NCBI GenBank assembly: GCA_002307215.1
Contig: DBTU01000031.1
Span: 55,215-119,214, forward strand
DNA length: 64,000 nucleotides
Direction of reading: 5' to 3'
DNA from: Lachnoclostridium sp. UBA1308
GTDB taxonomy: Bacteria; Bacillota; Clostridia; Lachnospirales; Lachnospiraceae
The position numbers and the translations under genes are program-made. This document shows positions 52,907 through 60,989 of this stretch, one piece after another. Below the pieces are notes generated by a model. It ran no database searches. It worked only from the letters and a program-made list of their open reading frames with translations, and was not told where the DNA came from. Position 1 is the stretch's first letter. Each line of letters begins with the position of its first letter.

Positions 52907-54055
52907 ATGTCAATTATAAAACAGTATTTCAAACGTTACGATTTAAAGCGCTATAATCTGGTTTTGATAGCAATAGTAATTATACTTGGAATGATAGGGG
53001 CGTTCTTGATCAAGCAAGTACAGGCAGATGATGAGAATTTATATCTGAAGCATCTGATCGGTATCTCTGCCGGAATCATAGGAGTTTTTATATTATCATT
53101 CATTGATTATCATTTTATTAGCGCATTTTACTTGTTACTATATGTAATTAATCTGGTGCTCTTAGTATTGGTAAAGTTTACTTCCTTTGGTGTGGAAAGA
53201 AATAGTTCAAGACGCTGGCTGCATCTTGTAATAGAATTTCAGCCCTCTGAGCTGACTAAAATTATAGTAATAATATTTGCAGCTAAGCTATTTACAATAT
53301 TCAGGCAAAAGATTAATAATGCATGGGTATTGTTGCTTGCAATTGTTTCGGTTGGAATTCCGACAGGATTAATTTTAATACAGACAAACCTCTCAACCAG
53401 TTTAGTAATTATGTTTATTTTTGCAACAATGATATTTGCATCCGGAGTAAGTTGGAAAATAATAATCCCGGTCATTGCAATTGGAGTGCCGGCCGTAGTT
53501 GGATTTTTTTGGTATATTCAACAGGACTATCAGGCAATATTACAGCCCTATCAAAGGAATAGAGTATTATCCTTTTTAAATCAAGATCAGGATGAGTATA
53601 AAGGAAATATGTATCAGCAGGATAACTCGGTGTTGGCAATCGGGACAGGTCAGCTATATGGAAAGGTTTGGACTGATAAAGCAGAGGTAAGACATAATTA
53701 TGATAGCGTGCCAATCTCAGAAAGTGATTTCATCTTTTCTGTGGCGGGTGAGGAATTTGGCTTTATCGGATGTTGCTTTATAATAGGGCTATATGCCGTA
53801 ATAATTGGTATTTGCTTAACAACAGCCAGAAAGGCTCCGGATTATATGGGAATGCTGATTGCTGTCGGAATGGCATCCATGTTTGCCTTTCAGTTGTTCG
53901 TAAATATTGGTGTTGCCACAAAGGTACTACCAAACACCGGGATTCCATTACCTTTTATGAGCTCTGGTCTCAGTTCGTTTATCAGTGGAATGATGGCAGT
54001 AGGAATCATTCTTAATATAAGGTTACAACCCCAAAAAAATCGGGGGAGAACGTAG
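52907..54055 (+). CDS. rodA: Peptidoglycan glycosyltransferase RodA
   Basis: SEDS-family polymerase that works with PBP2 in lateral wall synthesis. 382 residues with about ten membrane segments. Motifs: KFTSFGVERNSSRRWLHL near 85-102, QPSELTKIIVI near 106, and GEEFGFIGCCFIIGLYA and GIPLPFMSSGLSSFISGMMAVGIILNI at the C-terminus. The GxxxPFxSxG region is typical. SpoVE/FtsW are alternatives within the family; the min/mre context favours RodA. Starts 12 bases after minE. Confidence 0.92.
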   Translation: MSIIKQYFKRYDLKRYNLVLIAIVIILGMIGAFLIKQVQADDENLYLKHLIGISAGIIGVFILSFIDYHFISAFYLLLYVINLVLLVLVKFTSFGVERNSSRRWLHLVIEFQPSELTKIIVIIFAAKLFTIFRQKINNAWVLLLAIVSVGIPTGLILIQTNLSTSLVIMFIFATMIFASGVSWKIIIPVIAIGVPAVVGFFWYIQQDYQAILQPYQRNRVLSFLNQDQDEYKGNMYQQDNSVLAIGTGQLYGKVWTDKAEVRHNYDSVPISESDFIFSVAGEEFGFIGCCFIIGLYAVIIGICLTTARKAPDYMGMLIAVGMASMFAFQLFVNIGVATKVLPNTGIPLPFMSSGLSSFISGMMAVGIILNIRLQPQKNRGRT

Positions 54056-54139
54056 CAAAATCGCAGTTAATACTTTTTGATTAACGTTTTCTCATATGAA
54101 ATAATAAGCCGCCATTATGGGGCAGAACGGAGGTATGAT

Positions 54140-54538
54140 ATGAATATTGGTATGATTGCTCATGATGCGAAAAAGAAACTGATGCAAAATTTCTGTATTG
54201 CTTACCGTGGAATACTCAGTAAGCATACACTGTATGCAACCGACACTACCGGACGTCTCATAGAAGAAGTTACGAATCTTTCTATTCATAAATATTTAGC
54301 CGGTCATCTTGGCGGAGTTCAGCAGTTGGGTTCACAGATTGAACATAATCAAATGGATATGATAATTTTTCTGCGTGATCCTCTGTCGCCAAAGTCTCAC
54401 GAACCTGATGTAAATAATATCTTTCAGTTATGTGATAAGCACAATATCCCACTAGCTACTAATCTTGCCACGGCTGAGTTGCTTGTAAAAGCGCTTGATC
54501 GCGGTGATTTGGACTGGAGAGAATTATTTAAAACTTGA
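54140..54538 (+). CDS. mgsA: Methylglyoxal synthase
   Basis: Converts dihydroxyacetone phosphate to methylglyoxal, a bypass when phosphate is low. 132 residues with IGMIAHDAKKKLMQNFCIAYRGIL at the start, ATDTTGRLI, the phosphate-binding SGPLGG-like AGHLGGVQQLGSQI, and the catalytic Asp region FLRDPLSPKSHEPDV. The ATG at 54140 is set by GGAGG 54129-54133. It often follows rodA in Lachnospiraceae. No glyoxalase system is evident nearby apart from the VOC protein at 19.3 kb. Confidence 0.96.
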   Translation: MNIGMIAHDAKKKLMQNFCIAYRGILSKHTLYATDTTGRLIEEVTNLSIHKYLAGHLGGVQQLGSQIEHNQMDMIIFLRDPLSPKSHEPDVNNIFQLCDKHNIPLATNLATAELLVKALDRGDLDWRELFKT

Positions 54539-54600
54539 TATGTTTCTATGCCATATATGGATTTTGACCGGTAAGAAAATTGGCAGGAGATGATGTACGT

Positions 54601-55569
54601 ATGAAAAAAAGAATACTTTCTATAACTGTTGCTGTTTTGCTTTTCTTAAACGGCTGTCAAAGTGCACCCAGTGAATTTATGCTCTATCAGGATACGGTAT
54701 CTTCATCGGGATATTCAACTGATTCAAGGTTAACTGCGGGAGATTTATTTGCTGAAAATCTTGTAGTTATCCCCAAAGAAGAGGATATCGGTAATGATGA
54801 GCAGTTGACCTCAAGTGCATCTTTGCTGGTAGATATCACGGATCACAAAGTTGTTTATGCGGATCATGTATATGACAGATTGTATCCGGCCAGTTTGACG
54901 AAACTAATGACTGCTCTGATTGCGATACGTTACGGGGAATTAACCGATATGGTTACCTTCAGCAATAATGCTTCCCATATCACTGAAATCGGTGCTAAGG
55001 TTTGCGGTTTTGAAGAGGGTGATACGATTTCGCTCGAGGCATTACTTAACAGTATGCTGGTATACTCCGGTAATGATGCTGCGATTGCAATTGCAGAACA
55101 TGTAGGAGGAAGTGTGGAGACATTTGCTCAGATGATGAATGATGAAGCTGTCAAAATAGGCGCCGTGCATACTAATTTTGTGAATCCGAACGGATTGCAT
55201 GATGATAACCAATACACGACAGCTTATGATTTATATTTGATCTTTAATGAACTTATACAATATGATACGGCTCGGTCTATCATAAAATCGTCTTCTTATG
55301 AGGCAGAATACACAGATAAAGATGGGAATTCCGAGCATAAAACCTTTGATTCCACCATATTATATCTTGACGGAGAAAAAACATTAGATCCTGTTCTAGA
55401 GGTCATCGGTGGGAAATCAGGTACTACAAGCAAAGCCGGAAATTGTCTTGTGTTATTAGTAAAAGACAGTCAGGGGAAGGAATATGTAGCGGTGATTTTA
55501 AAGGCTTCAGGGAAGGAAGCACTATATTCACAAATGACTTATTTACTGACGAAAGCTTCTTTGGAATGA
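54601..55569 (+). CDS. D-alanyl-D-alanine carboxypeptidase (DacA/DacF family)
   Basis: Trims peptidoglycan side chains. 322 residues. The N-terminal hydrophobic stretch ends LNGC at Cys19; this is a fair lipobox, so the protein may be a lipoprotein. Catalytic motifs: Ser98-xx-Lys101 (PASLTKLM), Ser156-Gly-Asn158 (YSGND), Lys272-Ser-Gly274 (GGKSGTT, in place of KTG). The protein ends soon after the catalytic domain, without the usual beta-domain and membrane helix of PBP5, which fits lipid anchoring at the N-terminus instead. AGGAG precedes the start. Confidence 0.92.
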   Translation: MKKRILSITVAVLLFLNGCQSAPSEFMLYQDTVSSSGYSTDSRLTAGDLFAENLVVIPKEEDIGNDEQLTSSASLLVDITDHKVVYADHVYDRLYPASLTKLMTALIAIRYGELTDMVTFSNNASHITEIGAKVCGFEEGDTISLEALLNSMLVYSGNDAAIAIAEHVGGSVETFAQMMNDEAVKIGAVHTNFVNPNGLHDDNQYTTAYDLYLIFNELIQYDTARSIIKSSSYEAEYTDKDGNSEHKTFDSTILYLDGEKTLDPVLEVIGGKSGTTSKAGNCLVLLVKDSQGKEYVAVILKASGKEALYSQMTYLLTKASLE

Positions 55570-55612
55570 GAACATGTAATATTATTTGTCCTATGGAAAG
55601 GATTTTTTATAG

Positions 55613-55641
55613 TTGTTTTTATTTCATGATTGTACTATAAT
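55613..55641 (+). promoter_or_regulatory. Probable promoter of the small P-loop gene
   Basis: TTGTTT (55613-55618), a 17-base spacer and TATAAT (55636-55641), about 115 bases before the ATG at 55761. Confidence 0.55.
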
Positions 55642-55760
55642 ATTTTTATAAAAATTGGTTAATATAGAGAAATACAGAAGAAAATATAAACTGATTTTGA
55701 TAAATTAAATATCCGGCACCGCACATCTTACGTTGCGCCCACCATAAGGAGGAGATTACA

Positions 55761-56180
55761 ATGATACAGATAATTTCAGGTGAAAAGGGTAAAGGAAAGA
55801 CGAAGATCCTTATAGAAAGAGCAAACACCGAAGTGAGATCCGCAAAGGGAAGCATTGTTTATCTTGACAAAAACAACAAGCATATGTATGAATTGAGTAA
55901 TAAGATTAGATTAGAAAACATTTGTGACTACTTCATAGAAAATCAGAGTGAATTTATCGGATTTATCTGCGGTATCGTATCCAATGACCATGATTTGCAG
56001 ACGGTGTATCTGGATAGTTTCCTAAAAATAGCGTACGTAACTGAGAAGGATATTGAAACTGTTTTTACAAAACTTGCGAAGATATCAGAACAGTTTCATG
56101 TAGATTTAGTTCTTAGTATATCATTAAACGAAAACCAGCTTCCTGAGAGTTTGAAGAAGAATGTGATTGTATCTTTATAA
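55761..56180 (+). CDS. Small P-loop protein of unknown function
   Basis: 139 residues. Starts MIQIISGEKGKGKTKILIERANT, with a Walker A (GEKGKGKT, residues 7-14) and a FIYLDKN-like SIVYLDKNNKHMYEL strand. There is a possible Walker B region (VDLVLSISLNENQLP) lacking a clear acidic pair, so ATP hydrolysis is doubtful. Similar small proteins in Lachnospiraceae are sometimes mislabelled PilT. GGAGG precedes the ATG. It has its own promoter and ends at a bidirectional terminator. The function is unknown. Confidence 0.75.
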   Translation: MIQIISGEKGKGKTKILIERANTEVRSAKGSIVYLDKNNKHMYELSNKIRLENICDYFIENQSEFIGFICGIVSNDHDLQTVYLDSFLKIAYVTEKDIETVFTKLAKISEQFHVDLVLSISLNENQLPESLKKNVIVSL

Positions 56181-56223
56181 CGGATATTTAAATATATAAA
56201 ATAAAAGTATAGATTTAACAGAA

Positions 56224-56257
56224 AAGAAGGAGCATCCTAGGTGGAACGCTCCTTCTT
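56224..56257. terminator. Bidirectional terminator between convergent genes
   Basis: AAGAAGGAGC (56224-56233) pairs perfectly with GCTCCTTCTT (56248-56257), with an inner TCC/GGA pairing around TAGG. It lies between the + strand P-loop gene and the - strand DUF378 gene and can end both. Confidence 0.8.
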
Positions 56258-56262
56258 CTTTG

Positions 56263-56460
56263 TTATTCGTTTCTTAATCTTCCAAAGAAGCTTAATGCAT
56301 ATAGACCTGATACTCCAACAAGGGCATAAACAATTCTTGAAATCAAGGTCATATCTCCAAAAACAACTCTTACAAGATCAAAGCTGAAGAAGCCGATCAG
56401 TCCCCAATTGACAGCACCGATTACCACTAAGACCAATGCGATATAATCTAATGTCTTCAT
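56263..56460 (-). CDS. DUF378 small membrane protein
   Basis: 65-residue protein with two hydrophobic segments: ALVLVVIGAVNWGLIGFFSF (about 7-27) and RIVYALVGVSGLYALSFF (about 42-60). The GAVNWGLIG and YALVGVSGLYAL patterns are the DUF378 hallmark. AAGGAGG on the minus strand (at about 56468-56474) precedes the ATG. It is the only minus-strand gene in the window. Function unknown. Confidence 0.88.
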   Translation of the reverse strand: MKTLDYIALVLVVIGAVNWGLIGFFSFDLVRVVFGDMTLISRIVYALVGVSGLYALSFFGRLRNE

Positions 56461-56700
56461 AATGAACCTCCTTCATTCTGTATATTTTAATTTAAGCTCT
56501 TTATATCAGCCCAGTTATTTAAGAAGGCTCAATATAAAGAGATAACTCTCATTTAATAGAATAACCATATTTTTTATACTTATTCATGATATAAAACTAA
56601 TAGCTAGTAATTAGTCCCCAAAATTCTAAAAAAATAATTGTTTAAATATAAGTAAAAAACAAGTATAATATTAGCGTATTCCGAAATAGGAGGCGAAAGC
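56461..56700. other. Divergent intergenic region
   Basis: AT-rich region separating the minus-strand DUF378 gene from the + strand HlyD-like gene. TTTAAA (56641-56646), a 17-base spacer and TATAAT (56664-56669) give a possible + strand promoter. No gene is seen. Confidence 0.4.
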
Positions 56701-58065
56701 TTGAGCGATCAGAATAAGGTAGTAAAATTCAGAAAAAGAAGAAGTATTAATATTGGCATTGTAATATTCATAGTATTATTTATTTATATAGCTATTAATG
56801 TATATATCTTTTTAACCAAAGAACAGCTGATTATATATGAAGTTCATGAGGGCACAACGGCAATTGATAATCCGATTACAGCTTTGATATTAAGGCAAGA
56901 GACGGTTGCTTTATCTGAGAAGGCAGGCTTCGTTCTGTATTATCAAAAGGATGGAGCGAGAGTCGCTAAAAATGAGTCGATATATTCGATCTCCGACAGT
57001 GATATCTATAATTCTACCGACAAGGATTCTCCGTCGATTGTATTAACCGATAAAAATGATACTGAATTATTATATAAAGTAAGAAGCTTCCGAAATTCCT
57101 ATTCAGATGATAATTTTTCGGCAACTTATATATTTAAAGATATGGCACAAAGCACGATTCTCGATATGCTTAATAATTCTCTTATCAGAGACCTATCTGA
57201 CAGTTCCGGCGGTACCGGATCAGTTGCCTGTAATGAGAGTGGAATTATTACATACTATCTAGATGAATTTGAAGCGATTACATCCGATAATATAACGGCG
57301 GAAATGTTTAAAAAAGATAATTATAAGAAGACAAGCCTTAGAACTACGGATAAAATCTCTATGAGTTCACCTGTTTATAAGATGATCACATCACAGACCT
57401 GGGAGCTTATTTTACCATTGTCTAAAGATCAAAAAAAAGAGTTGAAAGATCAAAAGAAAATAAAGATAACGGTACTTGACGATAACAGTGATATTTCGGC
57501 TAAGCTTGAAATTATCACAAAAGATTCTAAATATTATGCGGTATTAACCATGGATAAGAATATGGCAAATTATCTGGGCGAACGTTATTTGGATGTAAAA
57601 ATCGACTTTGATTCAGAAAAAGGGCTTAAAATACCGAATACTGCAATCGTAGATAAGAGCTTTTATGAAGTACCGTTAACCTACTTCACACAGGGTGGTG
57701 ACAGTACAAAGAAAGGTCTGATAGAAGAGCTTACGAGAGAAAATGGTGATATTACAACTCCATTTGTTGTAACTGATATTTATTTCGAGGATGGTACCTA
57801 TGGCTACGTTGATACGAAGCTTTTTGATGCCGGTACGGTAATAAAGGCTCCGAAAGGCGCAGACCAATTTATTTTATCAAAAACGAAGAAATTATCCGGT
57901 GTATATAATGTGAATCTGGGTTACGCAATATTTAGAAGAATTGAAGTTCTGTCCCAAGGTGAAGAGTACAGCATCATAAGCGATCATACCTCCAGTGGAC
58001 TTTCGGCCTATGACCATATCGTTCTAGATGGTAAGATGGCAGTAGAACAAAAAATCATAGATTAA
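56701..58065 (+). CDS. HlyD-like membrane-anchored protein
   Basis: 454 residues: a basic cytoplasmic start, one membrane segment (about 18-38, IGIVIFIVLFIYIAINVYIFL), then extracellular sequence. The first external part, AIDNPITALILRQETVALSEKAGFVLYYQKDGARVAKNESIYSISD, resembles the lipoyl-like half-motif of HlyD-type adaptors, and the C-terminal GYAIFRRIEVLSQGEEYSIISDHTSSGLSAYDHIVLDG resembles the membrane-proximal beta part. No partner transporter is encoded nearby. Genes of this type precede yggS-sepF in Lachnospiraceae, so a role at the division site is possible but unproved. TTG start at 56701 with AGGAGG upstream. Confidence 0.75.
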   Translation: MSDQNKVVKFRKRRSINIGIVIFIVLFIYIAINVYIFLTKEQLIIYEVHEGTTAIDNPITALILRQETVALSEKAGFVLYYQKDGARVAKNESIYSISDSDIYNSTDKDSPSIVLTDKNDTELLYKVRSFRNSYSDDNFSATYIFKDMAQSTILDMLNNSLIRDLSDSSGGTGSVACNESGIITYYLDEFEAITSDNITAEMFKKDNYKKTSLRTTDKISMSSPVYKMITSQTWELILPLSKDQKKELKDQKKIKITVLDDNSDISAKLEIITKDSKYYAVLTMDKNMANYLGERYLDVKIDFDSEKGLKIPNTAIVDKSFYEVPLTYFTQGGDSTKKGLIEELTRENGDITTPFVVTDIYFEDGTYGYVDTKLFDAGTVIKAPKGADQFILSKTKKLSGVYNVNLGYAIFRRIEVLSQGEEYSIISDHTSSGLSAYDHIVLDGKMAVEQKIID

Positions 58066-58122
58066 TTATTTGTGCCAGCGGTTCAAAGTTTGCAGGCGAT
58101 GAAGAAAGGTGTGATTATTATT

Positions 58123-58860
58123 ATGATGAAGGATAATATACAGGAAATTGAGCTAAGAATTCAAGCAGCCTGTGACAAAGTGGGCAGAATGCGTTCGGAG
58201 GTTACATTGATAGCTGTCAGCAAGACAAAGCCGAATGAAATGCTTATAAAGGCCTTTAACTTAGGAATGCGACATTTCGGTGAAAACAAGGTTCAGGAAA
58301 TGTCACAGAAATGGGAGGACTTAAATGATAAGTTCGGTGATAAAGTATACTGGCATTTGATAGGGCACCTTCAGAGAAATAAAGTGAAATATATCATTGA
58401 TAGGACGGCATTAATTCATTCTGTGGATTCTTTAAGACTCGCGGAACAGATAGAAGAAGAGGCAGCGAAAAAAAATATTCTTTGTGATATCTTAATTGAG
58501 GTTAACATTGCAGGCGAGGATACCAAATTTGGGGTAAGTCCAGGGGAAGTATTACCGCTTTTAATCGAAATTAGTAAACTGACTCATATACGTATTAGGG
58601 GGCTAATGATGATTGCTCCTTATGTTGAAAATCCTGAGATGAATAGGAAGTATTTTACGAAATTGCGAGAATTATATGTTGACATAAAAACAAAAAACGC
58701 CGATAATAATGGTGATGGAAACATTTTGAATTCAGAATACTTCGATATTCTTTCCATGGGTATGACAGGAGATTTCGAAGTTGCGATTGAAGAAGGTGCC
58801 ACAATGGTTCGCATTGGGACAGGCATTTTCGGTGAGAGGGATTATACTATTCCGATTTAG
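58123..58860 (+). CDS. PLP homeostasis protein (YggS/YlmE family)
   Basis: Fold-type III PLP-binding protein that maintains PLP levels and amino-acid pools; no enzyme activity is known. 245 residues. The PLP lysine is in LIAVSKTKPNEML (about 29-41). Further motifs: HFGENKVQEMSQKWEDL, WHLIGHLQRNKVKYII, GLMMIAPY, LSMGMTGDFEVAIEEGATMVRIGTGIFGER, the PLP phosphate-binding end. The in-frame GTG at 58072 lacks a site; ATG at 58123 or 58126 is preferred. It stands before sepF, the usual order. Confidence 0.93.
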   Translation: MMKDNIQEIELRIQAACDKVGRMRSEVTLIAVSKTKPNEMLIKAFNLGMRHFGENKVQEMSQKWEDLNDKFGDKVYWHLIGHLQRNKVKYIIDRTALIHSVDSLRLAEQIEEEAAKKNILCDILIEVNIAGEDTKFGVSPGEVLPLLIEISKLTHIRIRGLMMIAPYVENPEMNRKYFTKLRELYVDIKTKNADNNGDGNILNSEYFDILSMGMTGDFEVAIEEGATMVRIGTGIFGERDYTIPI

Positions 58861-58883
58861 TAAACATAGATAGGAGAATTAAA

Positions 58884-59441
58884 ATGTCAAATATTTTTAA
58901 AAGTTTCTTAAATTCAATGAAATTAACTGAAGATGATGAATATGATGCATATCTTGACGAAGAGAAAGAAAAAGTGAAAAAGTCAAGACAAAAGGAAACG
59001 AAACATTTTGATTATGAAGAAACTCAGAGAAATCAGTCTTTTGCTTCACAGCAGACAGCTGCAACGAATGACTCGAAAAAAGAGAAGGTGTCCAAAATGG
59101 AAAAAAGTTCGACAGGTAAGGTTATTCCAATCCGCTCAACACCTAAGGGACTTGAGGTTTGCATCATGAAACCTACTTCTTTCGAAGATTCACAAGATAT
59201 TTGCGACATGCTTTTAACCGGAAGAGCAACAGTTATTAATTTGGAGGGTTTTGATGACAAGCTGGCGCAACGAACAATGGATTTTATATCAGGTTCGGTT
59301 TATGCTATTAATGGAAAGCTTCATCGTATATCAAATTGTATTTTCATAGTATCTCCTGATACGGTTGATATTTCGGGTGATTATCTTGACTTGATTCAGG
59401 AAAATGGTTTTGTTCCACCCACCTTCCGTTCTCCATTTTAA
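58884..59441 (+). CDS. sepF: Cell division protein SepF
   Basis: Membrane-tethering FtsZ partner. 185 residues: an N-terminal amphipathic membrane-binding helix (NIFKSFLNSMKL), a charged disordered linker (about 17-80), and the C-terminal SepF domain (CIMKPTSFEDSQDICDMLLTGRATVINLEGFDDKLAQRTMDFISGSVYAINGKLHRISNCIFIVSPDTVDIS). TAGGAGA precedes the ATG. With yggS, ylmH and divIVA it forms the conserved division cluster. Confidence 0.96.
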   Translation: MSNIFKSFLNSMKLTEDDEYDAYLDEEKEKVKKSRQKETKHFDYEETQRNQSFASQQTAATNDSKKEKVSKMEKSSTGKVIPIRSTPKGLEVCIMKPTSFEDSQDICDMLLTGRATVINLEGFDDKLAQRTMDFISGSVYAINGKLHRISNCIFIVSPDTVDISGDYLDLIQENGFVPPTFRSPF

Positions 59442-59445
59442 GCGT

Positions 59446-60219
59446 ATGATGAATCAGGACAAAGAGGAACAGTTTATTGGTAAACGTCTTAAGGAACTGG
59501 CTAATACAGCCGATAACAGGGGAATTAATGTTTTCTCTGATTTTCTGAACTTGAATGAGCAAAATATATTAGAAAGCCTCAAAAATGAATTGCCTAGGAT
59601 AAAGTATTTTGCTTACGGAGGTTATAGCGATGCCGAAAGGAAAATACTTTGTTTTTGTGGAGAAGGCTTACCGGATGAAATTGAAAAAAACGATTATCCG
59701 ATCAGCTGTATTAAGGTGAAGCCTGTCAATCAAAAGTTTAGCGATAGTTTAAATCATAGGGATTTTCTTGGAGCTGTTCTTGGACTCGGTATTGAACGCT
59801 GCAAGATTGGAGATATACTGATCAATGAAAATGAGGGGTATCTTTTTGCGCATTCAACGATCGGTGGATTTATAATTGACCAATTGGTGAAGGTGAAGCA
59901 CACTGTAGTGAAGTGTGCCATCATTGAACAGAAGGATTTTGATTATAGACCTACGTTGAAAGAAATAACTGGAACCATATCTTCGGTAAGACTTGACAGC
60001 ATCGTTGCAACAGCATTTCATGGCTCCAGAAGCAGCTTGAGCGGCCTCATTGAGGGTGGGAAGGTATGCGTGAATGGTAAGATGATTCTGACTAACAGCT
60101 ATACACTAAAGGAAAATGATATAATATCAGTTCGTGGTATGGGCAAATTCATCTATGCAGGGACGACATATCAGACGAAAAAAGGTCGTTACAGTGTAAA
60201 GCTTTTATTATATACCTGA
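59446..60219 (+). CDS. YlmH family S4-domain RNA-binding protein
   Basis: 257-residue protein with an N-terminal YlmH domain and a C-terminal S4 RNA-binding domain (about 182-240, LDSIVATAFHGSRSSLSGLIEGGKVCVNGKMILTNSYTLKENDIISVRGMGKF). In Bacillus, YlmH binds ribosomes and helps rescue stalled ones. The start is uncertain: 59446 or 59449 have no clear ribosome-binding site, and the frame is open into sepF. The 4-base gap to the sepF stop suggests coupled translation. Confidence 0.88.
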   Translation: MMNQDKEEQFIGKRLKELANTADNRGINVFSDFLNLNEQNILESLKNELPRIKYFAYGGYSDAERKILCFCGEGLPDEIEKNDYPISCIKVKPVNQKFSDSLNHRDFLGAVLGLGIERCKIGDILINENEGYLFAHSTIGGFIIDQLVKVKHTVVKCAIIEQKDFDYRPTLKEITGTISSVRLDSIVATAFHGSRSSLSGLIEGGKVCVNGKMILTNSYTLKENDIISVRGMGKFIYAGTTYQTKKGRYSVKLLLYT

Positions 60220-60260
60220 TTATTTGATCATTGAAATCAGACAGGGGGGGCTATATCAGA

Positions 60261-60935
60261 ATGTTTACACCATCACAGATACAGGAAAAACAATTTAAGA
60301 ATGGGCTTGGTTACGACAAAAAGGATGTGGATTTATTTCTACAAGATATTTCGTCAGACTATACAATACTTCTGATGGATAATGATAATCTAGGGAAAAA
60401 GCTGAAGGAAGCCGATGAAGGTCTTGCATATTATAAATCGATTGAAAAGACTCTTCAAAAAGCTTTGGTGCTTGCCGAGAAAACGGCTCAAGATACCATA
60501 TCAACTGCTCAAAAAGAGGCTGAGGTAATTGAGAAGGAAGCAAGAACAAAGGCTCAGCAGATACTTTCTGAAACACTCAATCAAATTCATGTATACGAAC
60601 ACAAGATCATTAATTTAATCCAGCAGTATGATTTATATAAAATACAGTTTGATAATTTACTGAGAGCTCAACAGGAGCTGTTAAACAGTAAAAGCTTTTC
60701 CATTAATACAGATGATTACACCTATCAAGATACCTCAGAACATCATATGGAGCGTGGAAGTGCGGTGGATATCTATAAGAATCTGGCTGCAATTACAGAG
60801 GAGAATGAGAATGCAGAGCTACACGCGCAAGAGGAATTAAAGCAATCTAAATTTGAAATACAAAATGAGGATACACAGAAGCACAATTACCGGACAGAAG
60901 ATGGATTTGAATTTTTTACGATGAAAGATGAATAG
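60261..60935 (+). CDS. divIVA: DivIVA-domain protein
   Basis: 224 residues. N-terminal DivIVA domain: FTPSQIQEKQFKNGLGYDKKDVDLFLQDISSDYTILL (residues 2-38), then a coiled coil (about 45-150) that mediates polar oligomerisation, then a Gln/Glu-rich tail. GGGGGG precedes the ATG at 60261. It localises division and wall proteins by membrane curvature. MinE is also encoded in this window. Confidence 0.93.
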   Translation: MFTPSQIQEKQFKNGLGYDKKDVDLFLQDISSDYTILLMDNDNLGKKLKEADEGLAYYKSIEKTLQKALVLAEKTAQDTISTAQKEAEVIEKEARTKAQQILSETLNQIHVYEHKIINLIQQYDLYKIQFDNLLRAQQELLNSKSFSINTDDYTYQDTSEHHMERGSAVDIYKNLAAITEENENAELHAQEELKQSKFEIQNEDTQKHNYRTEDGFEFFTMKDE

Positions 60936-60989
60936 ATAAGGAGGATGCATAACCTCGTCCGGATAATTCGATGCGGTTATGCAATTTTT

